A stretch of 64,000 nucleotides of DNA from Synechococcaceae cyanobacterium (lineage in GTDB: Bacteria > Cyanobacteriota > Cyanobacteriia > PCC-6307 > Cyanobiaceae), in the NCBI GenBank assembly GCA_947378425.1, contig CANCJV010000015.1:1-64000 (forward strand), read 5' to 3'. Shown piece after piece: positions 42,619 through 50,123 of the stretch; position 1 is the stretch's first letter; each line of letters starts with the position of its first letter. The position numbers and the translations under genes were made by a program. Under the pieces are notes generated by a model. It made no database searches. It saw nothing but the letters and a program-made list of their open reading frames with translations, and was not told where the DNA came from.

Positions 42619-43056
42619 TCAGGCCGGCAGGGTGGCAGTCAGGCCCACCACCATTCCCTCGGGCGTCGAGGGGGTGACGACGGCCTTGGCAAAGCAGAGC
42701 GCCGGAAGGTCGGCGTTCGCGACATCGGCGGCATCCAGGTGGATGTCATGGCCGCTGATGAAGGCCTCCACCCGACCGCCCTCTGCGGGGACGGCGACGG
42801 TGCCCACCGGGATGAAGGTGCCGCGGGTGCCATCGCGCAGCTGGGGCGCCAGATGCAGCACCACCGTCACGGCAGCGCTGTGACCGGGATGGGAGACGAG
42901 CAGGGAGAAACGGGCAGCGGCATCGAGCTTGGTGTTGAGTTTCACCACCTCACCACTGCTGAACACTTTTTCGCTGTCGCGGGTTGCAGAGCGGTTGGTC
43001 CAGCCCACCAGCAGGGTGGCGGCATCCAGCAGGACATTGGCCTTGAGGGGAGTCAT
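42619..43056 (-). CDS. Small capsid-neighbour protein
   Basis: The 145-residue protein (MTPLKANVLLDAATLLVGWT) is beta-rich (AVTVVLHLAPQLRDGTRGTF, then GRVEAFISGHDIHLDAADVA). Directly downstream of the major capsid gene, it could be a capsid-decoration or head-completion protein. No family is recognised. Confidence 0.6.
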   Translation of the reverse strand: MTPLKANVLLDAATLLVGWTNRSATRDSEKVFSSGEVVKLNTKLDAAARFSLLVSHPGHSAAVTVVLHLAPQLRDGTRGTFIPVGTVAVPAEGGRVEAFISGHDIHLDAADVANADLPALCFAKAVVTPSTPEGMVVGLTATLPA

Positions 43057-43147
43057 CGGTTGGTCTCCAAGACGGAAAAAGCAGAAGGAGCAGTCGTTGG
43101 TCAGTTCTGAACAGCGCCACCCAGCGCAGCCCCAGCCCCATCACGAA

Positions 43148-43162
43148 GGGGGCTTTGCCCCC
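43148..43162. repeat. G/C hairpin between capsid and next gene
   Basis: GGGGGC and GCCCCC pair over a 3-base loop just after the capsid stop (minus strand). No clear T-run follows, so it may attenuate or stabilise the abundant capsid mRNA rather than end it. Confidence 0.4.
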
Positions 43163-43166
43163 CCCC

Positions 43167-44084
43167 TCAGGTGATCGGGGCGATCGAGTGGAGACGGCCG
43201 GCGGAGCGGGGATGCATGACGCCAAAGCCGACGTACCAGTCGATGCGGGTGCGGAAGACGGGGGCGTCCGGCACTTCACCTAGGTCGCGCACCGAAATCC
43301 CGTAGCGGCCTTGGAAGGGCCCCTGCAGACCGGTGACGGCCTGGTCACCAAAGGTGCAGCAGTAGATCGAGCTGCTGCCGCCGGCTTCTCCATAGCCGAG
43401 GACTTCCAGGCCCTGGGCGTCGCGATCGACGGTGAGGATCTGACACTCCTGGTAGTGATGCACCATCACTCCTAGGTTGTTGGTGGAGACGTTGTAGACG
43501 CCCTGGCCGACGGTGGCTCTGGCGAGGGCATTGAGCTGGCGGCGCATTGCCTTGCTCATCACCAGGTATTTCATGCCGCCGTAGGAGTTGACCGAGTCGA
43601 TCAGCTCATCGAGCTTGTCGAAATCGAGCGGCCCGGCGCCATTGTTCAAGGCCATCTCCATTCCGGGAGTGAGACGTTTGGCCAGGCCGTCAAAACCTCG
43701 GCCCTGGTTGGCGGTGGCGTCGCCATTGATCAGGGCGGCCTCCAGGGTGAGGCGCATCGAGCGGACCTTCATCTCCACCTGGGAGGCCCGTGCCTCGGGT
43801 CCCTGCAGATCGACGATCGACCGGTCCACATCGACGTCACCGCCGAAGAGATGCACGGCCTCGGACTGGGGGTCAACGACGCCGTAGCTCTGCTTGTAGC
43901 CCTCGTTCACCGCCCGGAAGCCGACCGAGGGGAGTTCTTTCTCGACGGAATAGAACAGGCCGCCGCCGGCGATGTTCATGAACGGCAGCCGCGAAAGCAG
44001 TTCCCCCTCGCTGAAGGTCTTGATCACCGCCAGGTGTTCCAGACGGCTTTCGTACTTGGCTGCCTCGATCAGGGTGAGACCCAT
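43167..44084 (-). CDS. Major capsid protein
   Basis: The 305-residue protein matches the pattern of HK97-fold major capsid proteins of the type found with DUF4055 portals. It begins TLIEAAKYESRLEHLAVIKT, shows the N-arm phrase ELLSRLPFMNIAGGGLFYSV, and then ALINGDATANQGRGFDGLAK, the typical loop before the A-domain. GGMKYLVMSKAMRRQLNALA and the final GVMHPRSAGRLHSIAPIT also fit. It would build the icosahedral head. VapBC lies divergently upstream. The operon order continues downstream on the minus strand. The absence of a leader with a protease site agrees with a separate scaffold gene (53282-54187). Confidence 0.8.
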   Translation of the reverse strand: MGLTLIEAAKYESRLEHLAVIKTFSEGELLSRLPFMNIAGGGLFYSVEKELPSVGFRAVNEGYKQSYGVVDPQSEAVHLFGGDVDVDRSIVDLQGPEARASQVEMKVRSMRLTLEAALINGDATANQGRGFDGLAKRLTPGMEMALNNGAGPLDFDKLDELIDSVNSYGGMKYLVMSKAMRRQLNALARATVGQGVYNVSTNNLGVMVHHYQECQILTVDRDAQGLEVLGYGEAGGSSSIYCCTFGDQAVTGLQGPFQGRYGISVRDLGEVPDAPVFRTRIDWYVGFGVMHPRSAGRLHSIAPIT

Positions 44085-44244
44085 CAGTGCTGCACTCCCG
44101 GGGATCGGCCCCAGTCACTTCACGGGCTACTGCCAGCGATCGTTGCGGCCGTGCACCGACAAGGGCCACGGGATGCTCGATGTGTATGAACCGATTAGGC
44201 TTTACACATCAGCAATGGTCACGGGTCCTCCGTGCGAACCGCCC

Positions 44245-44484
44245 ATGCGCACCAACATCGTCATTGACGACGCGCTGATGCGTCAGGCCATGCAGGCCTC
44301 CGGTGCCCGCAGCAAGCGCGAGGCGGTGGAGCTAGGCCTGCGCACTTTGGTGCGACTGCAGCAGCAAGGGGAGATTCGCTCCTTCCGCGGCCGGCTGCAC
44401 TGGGAGGGAGACCTGGAGGCTCAGCGGCTCGACACTGACCAGCAGCCTGTCGATCCAGTGGATCAGGAGCTTGCCAGCCTGTGA
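44245..44484 (+). CDS. vapB: VapB-type antitoxin
   Basis: The 79-residue protein matches the VapB family (DUF2191): MRTNIVIDDALMRQAMQASG, then SKREAVELGLRTLVRLQQQG, a ribbon-helix-helix DNA-binding part followed by a toxin-binding tail. It neutralises the PIN toxin encoded next and represses the pair. It overlaps VapC by 4 bases (GTGA). The pair sits divergently 160 bases upstream of the capsid gene. Confidence 0.85.
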   Translation: MRTNIVIDDALMRQAMQASGARSKREAVELGLRTLVRLQQQGEIRSFRGRLHWEGDLEAQRLDTDQQPVDPVDQELASL

Positions 44485-44870
44485 TTGTCGTCGACTCCTC
44501 GGTCTGGATCGATTTCTTCAATGGCGTCAGCACGCCGGAAGTGGAGCGGCTCGATGGTCTGCTGGGGCTGACGCCAGTGGCTATCGGCGATCTGATCCTG
44601 GTGGAGGTGGTGCAGGGCTTCCGGCATGAGAAGGACGTGGCCACCGCCCGCCAGCTGTTCCGCTCCCTGGCGCCGCTGCCGATGCTCGGGGCCAGCAATG
44701 CCTGGAAAGCGGCGGAGAACTACCGCGAGCTGCGGCGCCGCGGCATCACGGTTCGCAAGACGATCGATGGGATCATCGCCACCGCCTGCATTGAGGCCAA
44801 CCTGCCGCTGTTGTTCAGTGACCGGGATTTCCTGCCGTATGTGGAGCACCTGGGGCTGGAGGCGGCCTGA
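44481..44870 (+). CDS. vapC: VapC-type PIN-domain toxin
   Basis: The 129-residue protein is a complete PIN ribonuclease. It shows VVDSSVWIDFF with the first catalytic Asp, the conserved glutamate in ILVEVVQGF, and the acidic C-terminal cluster in TIDGIIATACIEANLPLLFS followed by DRDF. The start is GTG 44481. It should cleave RNA such as tRNA when free. All acidic residues are present, so it is likely active. Confidence 0.85.
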   Translation: MIVVDSSVWIDFFNGVSTPEVERLDGLLGLTPVAIGDLILVEVVQGFRHEKDVATARQLFRSLAPLPMLGASNAWKAAENYRELRRRGITVRKTIDGIIATACIEANLPLLFSDRDFLPYVEHLGLEAA

Positions 44871-44943
44871 GGCAGCCGGGGGTGATGCGTTGTCGGGCCA
44901 TGGGGCTGGACAAAACCTCCACCCGCTCTGCCCCGGCTCGGGT

Positions 44944-44989
44944 GGTGCGCCAGGGCTGAACGCGAGTCGCTGCGCGACCCTGGCGCACC
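44944..44989 (+). promoter_or_regulatory. Structured leader of small-protein gene, copy 2
   Basis: GGTGCGCCAGGG (44944-44955) and CCCTGGCGCACC (44978-44989) are perfect complements. The loop holds CTGAACGCGAGTCGCTGCGC, similar to the element before 30458 and 49531. The ATG at 45036 follows a GTCGTTCGCC box, as in copy 1. Confidence 0.4.
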
Positions 44990-45035
44990 GCAGCCAGCGT
45001 CGGGGCCTGGTCGGGGTGTCGTTCGCCAGCCAGCC

Positions 45036-45284
45036 ATGGCCGCCTCCGGTCTTTCTTCCCCTGCCCAGCGCTCCTGCTCCATCCGCCTGGTGTCGGTGCA
45101 TCTGCTCCTAGCCCACGGCTTCCGCGAAGCGGTTGCCGCAGGCCAGCTCCTGCGCATCCTGTTCCTTGATCCTGAGGGCCACTACAGCGTTACGCCGCAC
45201 TATGTGCCCCGCGAGCAGGCGCAGATCCTAGCGTCTAATCACCAGCGGGTGCTGGGTCGCCAGGCCGAGGTGCGGGTGCTCTGA
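45036..45284 (+). CDS. Small-protein family member 2 (82 aa)
   Basis: The product parallels the protein at 30458-30673: CSIRLVSVHLL, then AGQLLRILFLDPEGHYSVTP, and HYVPREQAQILASNHQRVLG, ending E-V-R-V-L. It is 11 residues longer, 8 of them due to an in-frame insertion (LAHGFREA, DNA 45108-45131) made of the palindromic element also seen at 1651-1678. A hairpin terminator follows the stop. The function is unknown. The gene stands alone downstream of VapBC. Confidence 0.65.
   Translation: MAASGLSSPAQRSCSIRLVSVHLLLAHGFREAVAAGQLLRILFLDPEGHYSVTPHYVPREQAQILASNHQRVLGRQAEVRVL
45108..45131. repeat. Short palindromic insertion element, copy 2
   Basis: This 24-base segment is absent from the paralogue at 30458. 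It contains TAGCC, a spacer and CCGCGAAGCGG, the same arrangement as at 1651-1678, and keeps the reading frame. Confidence 0.5.
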
Positions 45285-45856
45285 TGGCACAGTGCCCTGG
45301 GGGCTGCGGCCCCCTTTCCCTTCTTCCATGGCAGATGCCGAACGGAACGGATGCGGAAGGACCGAGAGGTCCAGCACAGCCTGTAAGACCAGCCACCAGC
45401 TATCGCATCGCTGTTGATCCGCTGAGATAAGGGGAAACGTCACTGCGCCAATCGCGGGTCAGCGAGGTCTGCTCCTCTGACAAGTCTGTGGGTTTTCAAT
45501 GCACCGGCAATGGGAGTTCCGCCCACCGCCGCAAGCTTACCCAGACCCAAAAGACGTCATCTTTGCAGCTGCAGCGCTGAAACACGCCCTCAGACGTTTT
45601 ATTCAGATCCTGCCGAGCCACGCTTTTACCTGTGTGTTGACGGCCGTGGCTATAGGAGGGGGTCTGGCAGCATTGTTCGAGGCGGGGCCGGATCACATCA
45701 GCGCGGCGATTCATCGTGGCAAACAGACCAGTTGCCTATCACCATCACTTCTCCATATCTGTGTGCCTTGCCTGTTGGCGGATGGACTCCCTCAAATGGC
45801 AAATCGGGCACGACTTCTCGGTATCCAGGTGAAGAAGGGGCTCGAGGGGGACAACG
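45285..45856. other. Intergenic stretch with weak reading frames
   Basis: Apart from the hairpin at its left edge, this region has no supportable gene. A + strand frame at 45499-45909 (136 codons) overlaps the end of the HpsJ-like gene and lacks any recognised motif, so I left it out. Confidence 0.4.
45300..45318 (+). terminator. Terminator-like hairpin
   Basis: GGGGGC pairs with GCCCCC around a 4-base loop, followed by TTT and a pyrimidine-rich tract. It lies 16 bases after the small-protein stop. Confidence 0.5.
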
Positions 45857-46717
45857 TCAACCACGGCGTCCTGAGGGGGGCTCGTCCTCCGCTTCCGCCT
45901 GTTCACTGAGTTGTCGAAAGAAGTCGGAATCGGCACCCCCCCGACCTGCACCCCAGCGACGGCTCGACCTACGGTAGAGCAAGTGCTCCCAGTCCAGCAG
46001 CAGCTCCTCCAGCAGCGAAAGCTCACTGCCTGGAGCGCGGGCCAAGCCGGCGAAGCCGGCGGCCAGGGCGATGCAGGCCACGGTGGTACGAACGATGTCG
46101 CCCACAAGGGCCCAGGGACTGGCGGGCGGGGCGCTGCTGCGGGCGCGTTCGACCCGGGTGGATGCCTGATCGAGAAGGGAGGCGATCCGGCTGCGCAGCA
46201 GTGGTATTGGCAGGCTGCGATCGGCCGCATCGAGGCTGGGACCCTGCACTGTGGCCATCCTTTGCTCCAGCTCGGGGATGCTCCTGGCGCTGTTGAGCAT
46301 CTGGCGCATCTGCTGGAGACGCTCCGTGGCACGAAGCAGCCCGCCGCTGGTGGCCAGGGCCTGGCTCTGCTGGTATTGCAGGTTGGCGCTGGCCAGCATT
46401 GGGGCAAGGAGCAGATAGCCGACCGCCACGGCCGCCGCCAAGTGGGCGGCGAGGCGATGACGATTCACCAGCAGCGCATCGCTGGGATCGAGGCTGGCGG
46501 AAAAATGCAGCAGGACCAAGCCGATCAGTGGGAAGGGGGAGGCGTTGATCAACACCCCACCAACCCGGAGCTGCCAGGCGGCATCGAGCAGGCGGACCGG
46601 CATCAGAGAAGCCGACAGGATCGTGAGAAACAGCACAATCAGCACCACACCCGCCAGAGAAATACCGCGAGCGGTGGCGGAGGACAGAGAGGGCGAAGGC
46701 TCGAAGCTGGTGGACAT
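45857..46717 (-). CDS. HpsJ-like membrane protein
   Basis: The 286-residue protein matches the layout of the cyanobacterial HpsJ-like family: an N-terminal helix (ISLAGVVLIVLFLTILSASL), a conserved block after it (RLLDAAWQLRVGGVLINASP, then FPLIGLVLLHF), another helix (LAAAVAVGYLLLAPMLASAN), a long helical part with LQMRQMLNSARSIPELEQRM, and a fourth helix (TTVACIALAAGFAGLA). HpsJ takes part in polysaccharide secretion linked to motility in filamentous species, but many unicellular cyanobacteria have relatives of unknown role. It is not a phage gene and supports the host assignment. Confidence 0.65.
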   Translation of the reverse strand: MSTSFEPSPSLSSATARGISLAGVVLIVLFLTILSASLMPVRLLDAAWQLRVGGVLINASPFPLIGLVLLHFSASLDPSDALLVNRHRLAAHLAAAVAVGYLLLAPMLASANLQYQQSQALATSGGLLRATERLQQMRQMLNSARSIPELEQRMATVQGPSLDAADRSLPIPLLRSRIASLLDQASTRVERARSSAPPASPWALVGDIVRTTVACIALAAGFAGLARAPGSELSLLEELLLDWEHLLYRRSSRRWGAGRGGADSDFFRQLSEQAEAEDEPPSGRRG

Positions 46718-46742
46718 CGGACAGGGTCAGGACAGACGCCAC

Positions 46743-46773
46743 AAAAAGCCCCCCCCCCAGAAAGAGAAGGGCT
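46743..46773 (-). terminator. Rho-independent terminator of the PEP-CTERM gene
   Basis: On the minus strand AGCCC pairs with GGGCT across a C/T- and G-rich loop, followed by five Ts. It lies about 20 bases after the PEP-CTERM stop. Confidence 0.55.
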
Positions 46774-46794
46774 GGGTGCTTCAACGATCCTCAA

Positions 46795-47460
46795 TCAGAC
46801 CGGAGTCTTGATCCTGCTCCTCAAGCGACGACTCCAGCCGAAGGCGGCACCGGCGCCGAAGAGAGGCAGGGGGCCGGGGACCGAGGCTGGAGCCGGAGCC
46901 GGAGCCGTGAAGATAAGGGAATTTGCGGAAGTTCTCGAATCAGTATTAAAAATTGTAGAATTACTATTCCTTAATGAGAGGGGATAGCCAAAGATGCCCC
47001 CTTGATTGCCCAAGAATAAAAGCTTACTATTGTCTAAACTTGCGTAAGATATATTGACGCCAGTTACCAGTCCTCCAGAGACATCAAACCCGTCTCCATT
47101 TTGATAATTTGCATCGATGAAAGTCGGCCAGCCGCCAACAGGAGTATTCGTGGCTGAGGTAATGGTTACTGTAAGACCTGTTGTCTGGTCGTTGAGGTTG
47201 TCAACAAGCCCAGAAACGGTCCCCGTGACCGTCGCTGGACTTGTTGGAGATCCAGTTCCATTAAAGGAGAAGTTGAAGCTGAGCGCTTGTGCGGCTCCGA
47301 CATGGAGGCAGCTGGCCAGCAGCACGACTCCAAAGGCAGCGCGGCCGAAGTTTTGGCTTGAGATGGTGAGGGCGTGAAGGCTTCGCTTCGACGCAGCTTG
47401 GCCTGACTGAACAACTAAAGAAGCAAAGTTTTGCCTCCTTGGGGATTGATGAAGTGCCAT
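46795..47460 (-). CDS. PEP-CTERM sorted exported protein
   Basis: The 221-residue protein has a long N-terminal leader with a hydrophobic core (GRAAFGVVLLASCLHVGAAQ), a beta-rich Ser/Thr/Asn body, and a C-terminal PEP-CTERM signal: VPGPLPLFGAGAAFGWSRRL followed by a basic end. Such proteins are exported and processed by exosortase at the cell surface. The gene is more A+T-rich than its neighbours. The start could be ATG 47460 or a later codon nearer the signal core; the first 35 residues are an unusually long leader. Confidence 0.75.
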   Translation of the reverse strand: MALHQSPRRQNFASLVVQSGQAASKRSLHALTISSQNFGRAAFGVVLLASCLHVGAAQALSFNFSFNGTGSPTSPATVTGTVSGLVDNLNDQTTGLTVTITSATNTPVGGWPTFIDANYQNGDGFDVSGGLVTGVNISYASLDNSKLLFLGNQGGIFGYPLSLRNSNSTIFNTDSRTSANSLIFTAPAPAPASVPGPLPLFGAGAAFGWSRRLRSRIKTPV

Positions 47461-47625
47461 CAGCAGGAGCCAGGTCTGCTGCAAATGTGCTGCATGCCCA
47501 GCCCCCCCCCCTGCAGGCTTGTGGCAGAGGGGCGATTGACCTCGCCGTGAATCAGTGCCCATGGTCCTTGCCAATCCTTTGCAGGGCAGTGGCCTGGCAC
47601 TTGCCGCCGATCTCGCCATCGCCCG

Positions 47626-48027
47626 TTGGCCGATGTCGTCGGCACTGCCTGGCTTGATGAATTGTTGTGGTTTGCTGAACCAATGGCTGAGCCAACCAGA
47701 CGAGGCTGGCTCGGTTGTTGGCGTGCGGTTGGCGAGCCTCTGGCGAAGCAACCACTCAGGCCACTGGGGAGGCCGCATCTGGCGGTGTCAGGCCCGAAGG
47801 CATCAAGGGCCATTGCGGCCAAGGTTGCGCTTTTGGCCGGTGCCGATGGCGAGCCGTGTCCGCTGGCTGGACGCGGTCGTCACCTGCTGAATCTCTGTCC
47901 ACTCTCAGGCGGACCCAGTATTGACCTCTTTCTGCCAACTGGTATCACGCATCAGGACAGGTCCCTGATTTGTTTCGAGCTTCACGATGCGGCATACGCG
48001 GGCGCCTTGGGCCGGCTGCTCGATTGA
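47626..48027 (+). CDS. Hypothetical protein
   Basis: A 133-codon frame with TTG start 47626 reads WLDELLWFAEPMAEPTRRGW, then GPSIDLFLPTGITHQDRSLI and CFELHDAAYAGALGRLLD. The C-terminal half looks coding; the N-terminal part is less certain. No family is recognised. Confidence 0.35.
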   Translation: MADVVGTAWLDELLWFAEPMAEPTRRGWLGCWRAVGEPLAKQPLRPLGRPHLAVSGPKASRAIAAKVALLAGADGEPCPLAGRGRHLLNLCPLSGGPSIDLFLPTGITHQDRSLICFELHDAAYAGALGRLLD

Positions 48028-48410
48028 TACAGACACATAGTGAGCTGAGAGGGTCAGATGTCGATTGGCAAAGGGGGGCTTCGCGGTTGGACTGACCAGT
48101 GCTGGCGGAGATGATCAGGGCCGATACGTCAAGGCCGCCAGCTCTCCAAGACCTGCGGATCGTCCAGCATCCGGGGCCACAGGTCCATGGTTGTGGAGTT
48201 GCATGGCCGTCAGCCGCGTCCAGGCAGCCCACGTTGGCTCACCAGCTCTTGATGGGGCGCCGCTCCGGACCTTTTCATGATCGGGGGACGCGTCAAGGGT
48301 GATGCGAGCCGGCCGTTGTTGACGTTGGCTGCGCTCCGCTCCGCATCGGACGAGGTGGCCGGCCCTTGACCCGCCCCCGCTGGCGGAGGGGTCCTATGCG
48401 GTGTCCATCC
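48028..48410. other. Intergenic stretch with G/C-rich inverted segments
   Basis: No gene is supported. GTCAAGGG plus GCCGGCC near 48291-48324 recur inverted near 48355-48368 (GGCCGGCCCTTGAC), giving a long imperfect stem upstream of the 41-codon frame at 48411. Confidence 0.35.
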
Positions 48411-48536
48411 ATGGCCCTCCTTTCCCGCAAGTCCGCTCTGCAGCAGTGTTCCTGGCAGGTGCTGGATGATCTGGCGTTCTGCACTCAGCGTTATCCGCGC
48501 CTGGCGGAGTTGGCGGCTCAGGTGCTTTTGGAGTAG
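48411..48536 (+). CDS. Possible 41-residue protein
   Basis: A short frame reads MALLSRKSALQQCSWQVLDD, then LAFCTQRYPRLAELAAQVLL and E, ending with TAG. The amphipathic helical composition and Trp/Cys use look protein-like, and it is the only candidate here. It has no recognised relative. Confidence 0.35.
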   Translation: MALLSRKSALQQCSWQVLDDLAFCTQRYPRLAELAAQVLLE

Positions 48537-48670
48537 CAGTGCGCTCGGCCTAGGGTGCCGGTTGATCCGGGACTTGAGGCGCTGGTGCCCTTCTGAGGGG
48601 GGCAGCTTTCAGCCGGCGGGGCTCCCCTGGAGCCTCGCTTTCTTGATGGTCGCGGAGGCCGATTGGGACC

Positions 48671-49133
48671 TCAATCGATGGAGGGCAACTCTGTTGACGG
48701 GAAGTCAGCACTGAGCAACTGCACGCCCTCATGGCCAGAAAAGCGTTGATCAAAGGTGAGCACCGGCAGGGCTCCAGCTCTGGAAGCACGGGCCAGGATG
48801 AGCTGGTCCGCCAGATCGCCTCCCTGCCGGAAGTGCTCCAAGGCATCGATCACCGCATCCATTCATGCAATCCGTGTCATCCACCACCACACCCCGGGTG
48901 CGGACCAGGCGCTCCAGCAGATCGTGGCGGGTGATCCGATCCAGGTCATAGCCCCGCAGCACCCAGGCCACCTCGGCCAGCACCACATCCGGGAGATCAA
49001 CACCTCCCGAGGTCACGGCAGCAGGGAAAGCCCGCTCCGCGATCGGCGTCTGCTGGGGGTCATCGCCGACCAGGAGACGCACGATCACATTGGTATCAAG
49101 GGTCTGCACGATTGACGGCAGCGGCGATCGCAT
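48671..49133 (-). pseudogene. VapC-type PIN toxin with a frameshift
   Basis: From ATG 49133 the protein reads SIVQTLDTNVIVRLLVGDDP, then VVLAEVAWVLRGYDLDRITR, a typical PIN N-terminus. After VVVDDTD near 48870 the frame shifts; the rest of the domain (AVIDALEHFRQGGDLADQLI, then ARASRAGALPVLTFDQRFSG) continues in a second frame to the stop at 48671. One base deleted, or two inserted, explains this. The toxin is therefore probably inactive, unless the shift is a sequencing error. The antitoxin overlaps its start. Confidence 0.75.
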
Positions 49134-49341
49134 GCTCCATGTCCTCCAGGCTCATCGTGCGCTGCACGACGGGACGGTGCCGGAACAGGTCCTCCGACTC
49201 GTACTTCGAGGGCACCAGAACCAAACGGCCCTGGTGATCAATGCTCGCCTGCAACCTGGCACCCGCCGCCAGGCCGAGGGCATCCCGGATCTGCCTGGGG
49301 ATGGTCAGCTGCCCCTTGGAGGTGAGCGTCACGGTCGTCAT
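49096..49341 (-). CDS. AbrB/VapB-type antitoxin
   Basis: The 81-residue protein is a swapped-hairpin AbrB-type antitoxin: TVTLTSKGQLTIPRQIRDAL, then GLAAGARLQASIDHQGRLVL, and a C-terminal toxin-binding tail (SLEDMEHAIAAAV). It appears intact while its toxin is frameshifted, so it may persist as a transcriptional regulator or because residual toxin activity remains. It overlaps the toxin by 38 bases. Confidence 0.8.
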   Translation of the reverse strand: MTTVTLTSKGQLTIPRQIRDALGLAAGARLQASIDHQGRLVLVPSKYESEDLFRHRPVVQRTMSLEDMEHAIAAAVNRADP

Positions 49342-49447
49342 GATCTGATCGTAAGGCGGATCGCCTTTCCTGCTGCATGGTCTCCAGACACCAGCCGGTG
49401 GCAGGCCTCAGCACTGGTGGGGGAAGTCGGCAACACCGATCAACGAG

Positions 49448-49471
49448 GGCCAGGACACCGCTGTCCCGGCC
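49448..49471 (+). promoter_or_regulatory. Inverted repeat before small-protein gene, copy 3
   Basis: GGCCAGGACA (49448-49457) pairs with TGTCCCGGCC (49462-49471) at nine of ten positions over a 4-base loop. Downstream at 49502 lies CCTGACGCGGGTGTCCCTCG, resembling the loop element of copies 1 and 2, and the ATG is at 49531. Confidence 0.35.
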
Positions 49472-49530
49472 GTCTCGTCCCTGCGGGCCGCTACAGCAGA
49501 GGCCTGACGCGGGTGTCCCTCGCCTCTCTC

Positions 49531-49746
49531 ATGTTGGCCTCCTCTTCCCCCAGCTGCGAAATCCGCCAGTTGCTGGTGCATGTCTATCCCGGTGGCAGCA
49601 AGGCCTCCGGTGCTGAGCGCCTCACGGTCTTCTATGGCCGTCGTGGCCGGCCGGTCAAAAAGCCCCGCTTCATGCCGGCGGGCCTGGCCCATCAGTGGGC
49701 ACGCAAGCTGCAGGCCCGGCGACTCGGCACCGTCTCGGTGCTCTGA
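49531..49746 (+). CDS. Small-protein family member 3, divergent (71 aa)
   Basis: The protein reads SCEIRQLLVHVYPGGSKASG, then AERLTVFYGRRGRPVKKPRF, ending G-T-V-S-V-L. Its layout (C-x-I-R, V-H about 5 residues later, a strand with F-(Y/L), P-(R/H)-(F/Y)-(M/V)-P, and V-x-V-L end) resembles the proteins at 30458 and 45036, although identity is low. It is more basic than them. The upstream leader also resembles theirs. Function unknown. Confidence 0.55.
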   Translation: MLASSSPSCEIRQLLVHVYPGGSKASGAERLTVFYGRRGRPVKKPRFMPAGLAHQWARKLQARRLGTVSVL

Positions 49747-49829
49747 GGGCTGTGGGCCAAGCCCCGATGGAGCATCAGCTCCCCGGGGCTCTTCCCTGGC
49801 CTGGCAGATCAGGTTGGCAGATTGCAGAA

Positions 49830-50006
49830 ATGGCCACAGCCGCAAGCACCATTGTTGATGGCAAAGCAGCGGAACTGGGCGACGGCTCCACGGTGCTGGG
49901 CATTGATGCGACCTGGACCGTTCATCAGCCCAGTGGCGTTGCTCTGCTGCAGCTGGGGGGCGCTGGCAAGAAACGCCACAAGAGAAGCAAGCCGTCAATG
50001 GCGTGA
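49830..50006 (+). CDS. Possible small protein, and an antitoxin-like scrap downstream
   Basis: A 58-codon frame reads MATAASTIVDGKAAELGDGS, then TVLGIDATWTVHQPSGVALL and a Lys/Arg-rich end. It may be a gene fragment. Just downstream, about 50031-50087, another frame gives LNLETLPSDYIERLISL before a stop, which resembles the end of an antitoxin or similar small protein without a beginning. Confidence 0.3.
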   Translation: MATAASTIVDGKAAELGDGSTVLGIDATWTVHQPSGVALLQLGGAGKKRHKRSKPSMA

Positions 50007-50123
50007 TCGTGGTGCAGGTGAATCCTGCTCCAGCTCAACCTGGAGACCCTGCCCTCTGATTACATCGAGCGGCTGATCTCGTTGTGATCCCAATCAGAGC
50101 TGACGTCCTTAGCCTTGGCCCCA

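Noticed and set aside
45499-45909. 136-codon + strand reading frame
   Set aside because: It overlaps the HpsJ-like gene on the other strand, its second half is Pro/Arg-rich, and it has no recognised motif or ribosome-binding site.
28395-50100. Integron-like cassette array (small + strand genes and TA pairs separated by inverted repeats)
   Set aside because: The inverted repeats do not show the RYYYAAC/GTTRRRY core pair of attC sites, spacing is irregular, and no integron integrase is present.
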